NCBI GenBank assembly: GCA_963667535.2
Contig: CAXXDU010000002.1
Location: 2,728,001 to 2,792,000 of the forward strand
DNA length: 64,000 nt
Reading direction: 5' to 3'
Origin: UBA5614 sp963667535
Lineage (GTDB): Bacteria; Cloacimonadota; Cloacimonadia; Cloacimonadales; Cloacimonadaceae
The position numbers and the translations under genes were made by a program. Positions 16,447 through 23,474 of the stretch are shown here, in pieces. The notes under the pieces were generated by a model. That model ran no database searches. It was given only the letters and a program-made list of their open reading frames with translations, and had not been told where the DNA came from. The stretch's first letter is position 1, and every line of letters begins with the position of its first letter.

Positions 16447-16600
16447 CTCAGTTGATTATTCAAGCTCGAATTAGTTACAATCTGATTCATGTGATTATGT
16501 TAATCCGCTTATCAATCTTGTCAAATGAAAATATTCTTGACATTGTATGATTATTCTTAATAGATGAAAACAATATTCAATCCTTTATCAGGAGAGAAGA

Positions 16601-17785
16601 ATGAAAAGATGCGTTCTTGTTATTGATGACGATCTAGATACAATTTCATTTATCAGTTTGATACTTGAACAAGAAAATTATGAAGTATTGGCAACCACTG
16701 ACGTTGAAGAGGGACTCATATTTTTTGAAACCTATCGTCCGGCAGTTTTAGTATTGGATTTAGAGATGCCCACTATTCATGGTGTTCAGGTTTTAAAGAA
16801 GATACAACCTGGCATTGAGAAGGACTTTTCTGTCATTGTTCTCACAGGTTATGGTCATGATGCAAATATCAAAATTTGTTACGACCTCGGCGCTTATGCT
16901 TTTCTATCTAAGCCTGTACATTTGGTTGAATTGAAAGGGCTTGTCCGCAACGCGATGCTGTGGGAAGAATATAAAGCAGCCCTAAACGAGCACAAAGAAC
17001 AGCTCGAAGACCTTGTACAGCAAAGGACTCTTAAACTTTCACAGGAAATACATCTACGGAAGCAAACGGAGCAAAAACTCCTGCAAGCCAATCAAATGAA
17101 AGATAAAATACTTAGTGTTTTAACCCTGGATCTACGCTCTCCTCTATCAAACATTGTCATGAACCTAAGGTATCTCAATGAGAATATGGGACAAAATTGC
17201 AATGATGATGCCAAGCAACAGATAAACGATGCATACAACGAGGCTCGCAATACCTGGCAATTAACGGAAAACATATTTCATTGGGCGCGTTGCCAAAAAG
17301 GGGAAATACTCTCAAATCCCGAAAAGTACAATCTCAAATCTATTGTTAATGACACTTTGTTATTCTATTCAAATTCTACAGCTCAAAAGAAGCTGTGTAT
17401 CAATATTGAGATTGATGATGACCTTGAGATTTTCGCAGACCGAAAAATCGTTTACACTATCATCCACAATATCATTTCCAATAGTGTCAAATACAGCCGC
17501 AATAAGGGTAAGATTAATATCACAGCCGGTGTTGACAAAAAGCATGTAGTACTAATCATTGCAGATGAGGGAGTAGGTATATCTGAAGAGAACCTGAGCT
17601 ATATTATGGATGCCTCAAAGCCTGTTGCAACTTTGGGTACTTCAAAAGAAAAAGGCTCAGGCTTAGGATTGACTATTTGTAATGAACTTAGCAAGATTAT
17701 CAAGGCTGAACTCACTATAGAGAGTAAAGCCGGTGAAGGAACTAAAGTAACATTAACACTTCCACATACTAAAATTTCGAATTAA
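16601..17785 (+). CDS. Receiver-histidine kinase hybrid lacking the phospho-histidine
   Basis: A 394-aa cytoplasmic protein: receiver domain (1-120; acidic pair IDDD, phospho-Asp53 in LVLDLEMP, Lys in LSKP), a coiled-coil linker (130-165), a HisKA-like helix pair and a HATPase domain. The HATPase boxes are intact: N-box NIISNSVKYS, G1 DEGVGIS, G2 GSGLGLTI. The H-box reads SVLTLDLRSPLSN, with Leu176 (codon CTG at 17126) where the phospho-accepting histidine should be. It may bind ATP, act as a phosphatase, or phosphorylate a histidine on another protein. AGGAGAGAAG precedes the ATG. It is convergent with, and overlaps by 17 bp, the RodZ-like gene. Confidence 0.88.
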   Translation: MKRCVLVIDDDLDTISFISLILEQENYEVLATTDVEEGLIFFETYRPAVLVLDLEMPTIHGVQVLKKIQPGIEKDFSVIVLTGYGHDANIKICYDLGAYAFLSKPVHLVELKGLVRNAMLWEEYKAALNEHKEQLEDLVQQRTLKLSQEIHLRKQTEQKLLQANQMKDKILSVLTLDLRSPLSNIVMNLRYLNENMGQNCNDDAKQQINDAYNEARNTWQLTENIFHWARCQKGEILSNPEKYNLKSIVNDTLLFYSNSTAQKKLCINIEIDDDLEIFADRKIVYTIIHNIISNSVKYSRNKGKINITAGVDKKHVVLIIADEGVGISEENLSYIMDASKPVATLGTSKEKGSGLGLTICNELSKIIKAELTIESKAGEGTKVTLTLPHTKISN

Positions 17786-18410
17786 AAGGACTTTCCTTAG
17801 TTTCGAATATCAGATCATTCACGTAATCAGTTGTATCTTTTGAAGCTGCATTTTTTACTTTAGCAGTTGTTTTTTGCACATCTCCGGTTGTTGCTTTCGG
17901 TTTGGTTTGGGTTTTTGCCAGTTGTAACATGTGGTCTCTCAATGTATCAGGTTTTTCAATTTTCGCGCGTTCAATAGTTTCGGTTTTCAAACTATCTTTG
18001 GATAGTTTCATATTGTCAAATGGTCTTTCCAGATAACCTCTGGTATAACTAATCCATATAATCGAACCTAATCCAATTGCGAGAATAATGATGGATATCA
18101 GCCAGATAAAATTAGTTGAGATTAAGACTTTCTTTTCCTTTATCGGTTTTCTGGGAGTAAAATTTGTTTGCTTCTGCGGAGGCCAGCTCAAGTCAAAAAG
18201 ATACATGGCAAGCTTTTCGTCTGCAGCCAGATAACGGACATAAGTATACACCATAGCTCTGGCAAAACCAAGATTACCCAGCCTCGATAAATGGTTCTTT
18301 TCGATAGCATCTATTTGCTCAATTGATAGTTTAATATCTTTGTTAACACTTTCAATTGATAGATTCTTCTCCTCCCGGAGTGAACGCAGATATTGGCCTA
18401 AATTGTCCAT
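17769..18410 (-). CDS. RodZ-like helix-turn-helix membrane protein
   Basis: A 213-aa protein with an N-terminal HTH of the RodZ type (LGQYLRSLREEKNLSI through KNHLSRLGNLGFARAMVYTYVRYL, residues 4-65). A basic juxtamembrane stretch and one membrane helix follow (about 100-122), then a short periplasmic tail. RodZ proteins link MreB to the cell-wall synthesis machinery. Its start overlaps the 3' end of dapF by 13 bp, so it is the third gene of the dapB-dapF operon, a fitting place for an envelope function. Confidence 0.82.
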   Translation of the reverse strand: MDNLGQYLRSLREEKNLSIESVNKDIKLSIEQIDAIEKNHLSRLGNLGFARAMVYTYVRYLAADEKLAMYLFDLSWPPQKQTNFTPRKPIKEKKVLISTNFIWLISIIILAIGLGSIIWISYTRGYLERPFDNMKLSKDSLKTETIERAKIEKPDTLRDHMLQLAKTQTKPKATTGDVQKTTAKVKNAASKDTTDYVNDLIFETKESPFNSKF

Positions 18411-19183
18411 ACATAATCTCCGCTTGCAACAAAACCTACTTCCCCGCCCAAAAAGAACGTATCACCTTTCTTACTGATTATGACATTCCCACCCGGAACA
18501 TTAACTTTGACTTTATCATTGAGCAAATGATTGTACTGACCAGAAAACACCGCTGCAGTTGCCCCTGTTCCACAGGCTAAAGTAGCGCCTGCACCCCTTT
18601 CCCAGATTGCCATGTCGATTTCGTCTTTGGTGATGACCTTGGCAAATTCAATATTGGCACCGTTTTCAAACTGCGCATTTTCTGATAAAGCTTTCCCGGC
18701 ACTTAAATGGGGATTGGAACTCAAATCTTGTGTAAAGATAACAAAATGGGGATTTCCTATGGAAATGTAATCACCCTTAAACCCATCCAGAATAAACGAG
18801 TACTTAACCATCTTAGGATTACCGATTTCTACTGTAACATAATCAGGATTATCCGGACTAATAATGCCTTTGGATAAACCACTATCTGTAAATATTTCCA
18901 TTTCTTTCTTGTTATTAGCTTTGGCAAGCAAGACACAACAGCATCTGAGAGCAGAACCACACATTTCTGCTTTGGAGCCATCAGCATTATATATGACCAT
19001 GTGCGGCTTTTCTCTTTTATCAGTATCCAGCAAAACCAATCCATCTGCTCCGATGCCGAATTGCCTGTTGCATACATCTCTGGCAAGCTGCGGAATCTGT
19101 ATATTTTCTATGGAAATCTTTTCTCTTTTGACAATGATGAAATCATTGCCTTGAGCCTGCATCTTGATAAACGGAACTATCAT
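18398..19183 (-). CDS. dapF: Diaminopimelate epimerase
   Basis: A 261-aa DapF, which converts LL- to meso-diaminopimelate for lysine and peptidoglycan. The two catalytic cysteines are visible: YNADGSKAEMCGSALR and ERGAGATLACGTGATA. The N-terminal MQAQGNDFIIV also fits. The ATG overlaps the dapB stop as ATGA, showing translational coupling. Length is slightly short but within the family's range. Confidence 0.95.
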   Translation of the reverse strand: MIVPFIKMQAQGNDFIIVKREKISIENIQIPQLARDVCNRQFGIGADGLVLLDTDKREKPHMVIYNADGSKAEMCGSALRCCCVLLAKANNKKEMEIFTDSGLSKGIISPDNPDYVTVEIGNPKMVKYSFILDGFKGDYISIGNPHFVIFTQDLSSNPHLSAGKALSENAQFENGANIEFAKVITKDEIDMAIWERGAGATLACGTGATAAVFSGQYNHLLNDKVKVNVPGGNVIISKKGDTFFLGGEVGFVASGDYVWTI

Positions 19184-19923
19184 TTTACGCCCTTAATATA
19201 ATCCTGAAAGGTATATAATCCTTTCTTATCTGCAATCCAGATTGCGGCTTTCAGCGCTCCCAAGGCTAGTCCGGTACGGTTTCTTACTCTATGTGTAAGC
19301 TCAATCGTATCAGCTTCGCTGTCAAACCCAATTGTATGGGTTCCGGGTATAAAGCCGGCTCTGACACTGGCAAAATGAAGCTCTTCAGGCAGTATTTTCC
19401 TGTCTGATTTGTCATATTGCGCTATAGATTTGTTCTTATATTTTTCAAGTAGTATGTTGCTAAGTTCTTTGGCTGTCCCGGAAGGACTATCCGCTTTCTG
19501 CCGGTGATGCTGCTCAAAACCAAACACGTCATAATCATCATATTCAGCAAAAACTTCTGCTGCTTTCTTGACAACCTCATAAAACAAATTCATCCCGATG
19601 GACAGATTGGAACCGTATATCATGCCGATATTGGCGTTATTGACCATTTTCTCCACTTCAGGTAACTTATCACTCCAGCCGGTTGTTCCCACCACAAGAT
19701 TCCTGCCGCAGGCACATACCTGCCGGATATTATCCATGACAGCATTTGGATGAGAGAATTCTATGCAGACTTCTGCATTTTTGAGAGTAGATGCATTTAT
19801 TTCGTTTCCAACTCCATCCACATTCGGATCTATAATAGAAACGATTTCTACCGGTAAACTCTTAGCCAAATCTTCTATCATCTTCCCCATTTTTCCGTAG
19901 CCAATCAGGGCAATTTTAATCAT
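19180..19923 (-). CDS. dapB: 4-hydroxy-tetrahydrodipicolinate reductase
   Basis: A 247-aa DapB, the second committed enzyme of the diaminopimelate pathway. It has the NAD(P) motif IALIGYGKMGKMI at the start, VVGTTGW, and the active site EQHHRQKADSPSGTAKEL with the catalytic histidines and lysine. ATGAGGT provides the ribosome-binding site 6 nt before the ATG. It heads the dapB-dapF-rodZ-like operon. Immediately upstream lies the edge of the octamer-bounded four-helix-bundle cassette, so the operon's original promoter may have been displaced. Confidence 0.95.
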   Translation of the reverse strand: MIKIALIGYGKMGKMIEDLAKSLPVEIVSIIDPNVDGVGNEINASTLKNAEVCIEFSHPNAVMDNIRQVCACGRNLVVGTTGWSDKLPEVEKMVNNANIGMIYGSNLSIGMNLFYEVVKKAAEVFAEYDDYDVFGFEQHHRQKADSPSGTAKELSNILLEKYKNKSIAQYDKSDRKILPEELHFASVRAGFIPGTHTIGFDSEADTIELTHRVRNRTGLALGALKAAIWIADKKGLYTFQDYIKGVK

Positions 19924-19935
19924 TGGTACCTCATT

Positions 19936-19975
19936 TTCGTGATAAAGTGATAAGGTGATAGGGTGATAAGGTGAT
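19936..19975 (+). repeat. Left inverted octamer array of the four-helix-bundle cassette
   Basis: TTC followed by four GTGATAAG-type octamers (GTGATAAA, GTGATAAG, GTGATAGG, GTGATAAG). It is the near-perfect inverse of the array at 20357-20395. It ends 13 bp before the dapB start codon. Confidence 0.85.
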
Positions 19976-19997
19976 TCAGTACCATATCAAATCCCTA

Positions 19998-20360
19998 CTA
20001 ACCTTTTCTAACAAGAAGTGCGTTTATTAAATTCACTGTCATCTTTCTTATACGTTTTATGTAATCGGCAAGAGAGTCTTGTTCTTTTAGATAACCTAAT
20101 CTGACGGAAAGCTCGAGTTGTGTCTCAATTTCTGATAGAGAGCCATTAGCGATATAAAGGAATTGTATAAATTCCTTGGAGTTTTTCCTGCCAGAGCCTT
20201 CAGCAATGTTAGATGGTATAGATACCGCTGATCTTCTGATTTGTGAAACCAGACCGTATGTCTCAGTATTTGGATAAGAAGCAGTTATTTTGTATACACA
20301 AGTAACAAAATCCATGCTAACTCTCCAGAGGTCTAAATCTTTATAACTTTGTAGAGACAC
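19998..20360 (-). CDS. Four-helix-bundle protein (23S rRNA intervening-sequence type)
   Basis: A 120-aa member of the S23/IVP four-helix-bundle family. SYKDLDLWRVSMDFVTCVYK, the segment RRSAVSIPSNIAEGSGRKNSKEFIQFLYIANGSLSEIETQL, and the helix after it are diagnostic. The family was named from proteins encoded in insertions of 23S rRNA genes, but many copies stand alone; the molecular role is not known. This copy lies between dapB and a peptidase gene and is framed by inverted octamer arrays of about 40 bp. It therefore looks inserted. The array on the 5' side overlaps its first codons. Confidence 0.88.
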   Translation of the reverse strand: MSLQSYKDLDLWRVSMDFVTCVYKITASYPNTETYGLVSQIRRSAVSIPSNIAEGSGRKNSKEFIQFLYIANGSLSEIETQLELSVRLGYLKEQDSLADYIKRIRKMTVNLINALLVRKG

Positions 20361-20395
20361 CTTATCACCTTATCACCTTATCACCTTATCACGAA
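20357..20395 (+). repeat. Right inverted octamer array of the four-helix-bundle cassette
   Basis: Four perfect CTTATCAC units, bordered by GAA at the outer end, inverse to 19936-19975. The outer edge supplies the TGA stop codon (20389-20391) of the peptidase gene. Confidence 0.85.
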
Positions 20396-21510
20396 GAATA
20401 TACTCTGATTAATTCGGATACCAGTTTCGAGCCTTTCTCCAAATCAGATATCAGGATATTCTCTTCCACTGTGTGATAATTATGCATACCTGTTCCGGCA
20501 ACAATCATATTCAAGCCTTCTGCGTTAATGATATTTACATCGCTGCCACCACCGCTTTTAATGAATTTGGCTGGTATACCCAGATTATCCATAGCTGTTT
20601 TAGCAATTTTTACCACCTGATGTGATTCTGCCATGTGAAATGATTTGTATTCTGTTTGTATATCAAATTCAACTCTGGCTTCCACATTACCATGTTTGTG
20701 TTTGGCAACGGCTCTTTGGAAGCCATTGACTATATCGTTTGTGACCTGAGCCAGCTTATCCATATTGTGGCTGCGTGCTTCTCCGTGAATCTCAACCAGA
20801 TTTGGAACGATATTCGTTGCCATTCCACCACTGATTACGCCCATATTGGTAGTTGTTTCAAAGTCTATCCTGCCATTTGGTATAGAGGCTAAAGCTTCTG
20901 CTGCCACTCTGATAGCGTTAATTCCTTTTTCAGGTTCCACCCCCGCATGAGCTTCCTTGCCATAAACCTTGATATGAATAGAATTTTGAGAAGGCGCTCC
21001 AATCATGAATTCACCCAGGTCTTCTGAATCAAAGGCATATCCTATTTCTGACTTCAGCAATGATTTATCAAAGAACCTGGCTCCCAGCAGCCCGATTTCT
21101 TCTGATATCGTAAAGAGTATTTCTATGGGTGCGTGGTCTGCCCCTGTTGCCATAATTTCTTTGATGCCCCAGATAATTTGTGCCACTCCGGATTTATCAT
21201 CTGCCCCAAGTATAGTCGTACCATCAGAAGTTATTTTGTCGCCATTAATTACAGGGTTGATTCCGTTACCGGGTCTCACTGTGTCCAGATGTGCACAAAA
21301 CAGCAACGGTTTCTTATCAATTTTACCAGGTATAAAAGCATACAGATTACCGGCATTGCCACCGGTTTGCAGATGAACCCTGTCTTCCGTTACCTGCGCA
21401 CCAAGCTCGAGTAAATCAGCTTTCAGCCTGTCAACCATCGCTCTTTCATTCTTGCTTTCACTGTCAATTTTAACCAGACTCAGGAAATATTCCGTCAAAT
21501 TCTGTTGCAT
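20389..21510 (-). CDS. M20-family peptidase, tripeptidase T-like
   Basis: A 373-aa zinc peptidase. Metal and catalytic motifs are in order: FCAHLDTVRPG, LGADDKSGVAQI, FTISEEIGLLGA, AFDSED, and a C-terminal GTGMHNYHTVEE. The dimerisation domain starts at IHIKVYGKEAHAG. This matches PepT-like aminopeptidases that act on tripeptides or related small peptides in the cytoplasm. The last codons and the stop run into the octamer array of the neighbouring cassette; the protein does not appear shortened. Confidence 0.9.
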   Translation of the reverse strand: MQQNLTEYFLSLVKIDSESKNERAMVDRLKADLLELGAQVTEDRVHLQTGGNAGNLYAFIPGKIDKKPLLFCAHLDTVRPGNGINPVINGDKITSDGTTILGADDKSGVAQIIWGIKEIMATGADHAPIEILFTISEEIGLLGARFFDKSLLKSEIGYAFDSEDLGEFMIGAPSQNSIHIKVYGKEAHAGVEPEKGINAIRVAAEALASIPNGRIDFETTTNMGVISGGMATNIVPNLVEIHGEARSHNMDKLAQVTNDIVNGFQRAVAKHKHGNVEARVEFDIQTEYKSFHMAESHQVVKIAKTAMDNLGIPAKFIKSGGGSDVNIINAEGLNMIVAGTGMHNYHTVEENILISDLEKGSKLVSELIRVYSS

Positions 21511-21744
21511 GAGTTTGCCCCTTTTATCATATAATTTTTCAATAATTCCTTTGAATCATGCTATCTTTTTTTGTCAAAGCAATAATTAACGGGAGTGTTT
21601 TTGCTCCTACGACGGCAAAAGCCAAAGTAACAATACTGTGGCTTTGGAGTTTATATACTTGTTAATTGTAATGTCTATTTCTGCATTATCATCTTATTGG
21701 TTCTCCATATGTATCGTATTTGACGCAGGGAGTCTGCAGGGAGT

Positions 21745-21790
21745 CTACAGGGACTTTGCGGGGAGTTTAGTCCCCGCTGACTTCCTGTAG
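21745..21790. repeat. Nested GC-rich palindrome
   Basis: CTACAGG/CCTGTAG forms the outer arm and GCGGGGA/TCCCCGC the inner arm. It is preceded by GCAGGGAGTCT-type short tandem repeats from 21724. It lies in the gene-free stretch 21511-23474. Confidence 0.6.
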
Positions 21791-21900
21791 ATTCTCTTTA
21801 GAATCTTTGAAAAATCCTCTGGTCAGTTAAGGTATAAACAGGAGATTAACAAGAGACAATAAGCAAGTAAGGATAGAGAAAGAAGAAGGAAAAGAAATAG

Positions 21901-21940
21901 AGATAGAATAAGTATGTAGTTCTGCATTTATGCAGGTTGT
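21901..21940 (-). repeat. Dispersed 40-bp repeat, inverse of 23038-23079
   Basis: Read on the minus strand it contains CCTGCATAAATGCAG, then AACTACATACTTAT. It matches 23038-23079 (CCGCATAAATGCGG, then GACTACATACTTAT) over about 40 bp with few differences. The stem differences are compensatory. The two copies bracket about 1.1 kb of repeats. Confidence 0.7.
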
Positions 21941-21991
21941 TAATTATTGATCACGATGTATCTATCAATGGGAACCGGCATAAAGAGACTG

Positions 21992-22199
21992 TGCGAAAAT
22001 GATTAAGCGAATAGCTGGAGTTCAAAATTCCCTCGCCAAGTGAAATATTGAAAACATGGTAAAAGGGAATTTCGGACTTCAGCTAAAACCTTTGATAACG
22101 CATTCCGAAGTCCGATTTGCCCAATCGCAAAGACGAATACTGAAAGCTAAAGAGGGCAAATTGAACTCCGGTAATGCTCTTCTTTGTTATTTTCGCACA
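21992..22199 (-). repeat. Cloverleaf-type dispersed repeat, copy B
   Basis: Reverse-orientation homologue of 1189-1399. The ends TGTGCGAAAAT/ATTTTCGCACA are perfect inverted repeats. The four internal segments with cyclic pairing (GGAGTTC.., ..GGACTTC, GAAGTCC.., ..GAACTCC) are kept, while the loops between them have diverged. No coding potential. Confidence 0.8.
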
Positions 22200-22462
22200 A
22201 CATCTAAATGCAGAACTACATGCATAAGATAATCCACAATTGCCCTTGTTGAGCCTATGCTAGCTGTAGGCACACTGCCGCCGAGTTCCTTAATTATCTG
22301 TCTAAGAAAAGTCCAAGGGTCTACCCGGCAGCTATTAAACACAATTTAAGGGCAGAGCAGGTTTAGAAATGTAAGATTCCCGATGCCTCATTGCCTTTTC
22401 GGATGGCAACGAGGGCTCCACTGCGACAGGAATGACGAGATGCTTATGCTACAAGTAAGCTG

Positions 22463-22570
22463 CAAGTAATCAGTCTTATCATCATCTATGTATTCACTTG
22501 CTTGATGCTTAGTAATTTTAGTAAGCATCACCCGGGTGAACCCCGGGAGGATAGTAAGACTGATTACTTG
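22463..22570. repeat. 16-bp inverted repeat enclosing a second hairpin
   Basis: CAAGTAATCAGTCTTA (22463-22478) pairs perfectly with 22555-22570. The loop carries GATGCTTA/TAAGCATC (22504-22529) and a CCCGGGTGAACCCCGGG block. A structured element of unknown role. Confidence 0.6.
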
Positions 22571-22814
22571 AAGGATTAGTGGATATGAAATAGAGAATTG
22601 AAAATTGTATCGTCCTACCGGACTCAGGTTTTCTATATCTCTGACCCAGTACTAACGTACTTGGTTACATAGTAACGTCCTCCGGACTTACAAGGGATAT
22701 CCACTTAATCTCTGCGGCTCTGGGCAAAAAATACGGACTGAGAAAAGAATTTCTTTGCGGTCTTTGCGACCTTCGCGTTAAATGAAAACCTTAGTATGGA
22801 AGTAAGCGGAACAA

Positions 22815-23010
22815 TGCGTTTGGACATGTGAGGAACATATCCTACGGACGTAGGTTACCTGCCTCAGGTGACCAAAGATTGCTGCGCATACTAAATAGAT
22901 TCGTTTGGACATGTGAGGCACATATCCTACGGACGTAGGTTACCTACCTCCATTAACCAATGATAGCTACGCATTGTATTCAATGCGTTTAGACAACCGG
23001 GGCGGTTATC
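22815..23010 (+). repeat. Tandem repeat, about 85-bp period, three copies
   Basis: The units start with CGTTTGGACATGTGAGG at 22817 and 22902, each continuing with ATATCCTACGGACGTAGGTT, and with a diverged third copy at 22986. Each unit contains a CCTACGGACGTAGG palindrome. No ORF spans them. Confidence 0.7.
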
Positions 23011-23474
23011 CTACAGTTATGACAAAGTAAGCAAATTACAAAACCGCATAAATGCGGGACTACATACTTATACTATCTCAGTGGCTCAAAGGCACTGCGG
23101 TTCTGCTTTAAAAATCTCTCTTCTATCTTTTCCTCTGTGTATCTGTGAGTTCGTGTCTCAAAACAGCTAACATTCTCTCTTCTGTCTTTTTACTATGTGT
23201 CTTTGTTGTTCTGCATAATTGCTATGGATAGAACGATTTTATTTGACTGATTATCGGTTTGGCTGGATTTGTGCTTTATAAGTAGTAATGATTTAGCTGT
23301 GCAAGAGAAAAAGCACTTGACATGATTACTTTGTATTTAAAACTACATTCTTATTCAAAGACACGATGCCCTGTGCATGTATGTAAGAGCTTGTTTGATA
23401 GAGTGAAAGATAAACTTAATGAGTAAATAAAAGACTAGATAAGGCATTCAATTAAATATCTATAGGAGGATATT

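Noticed and set aside
16447..16600. Strong promoter for the receiver-kinase gene
   Set aside because: TTGACA is present near 16539, but no good -10 sequence lies at 16-18 bp spacing.
19998..20360. 23S rRNA fragment with an intervening sequence
   Set aside because: Although the protein belongs to the intervening-sequence family, the flanks are dapB and a peptidase gene, not rRNA.
22815..23010. CRISPR-like tandem repeats
   Set aside because: The 85-bp period has similarity extending over most of the unit and only three copies, so it is a tandem duplication.
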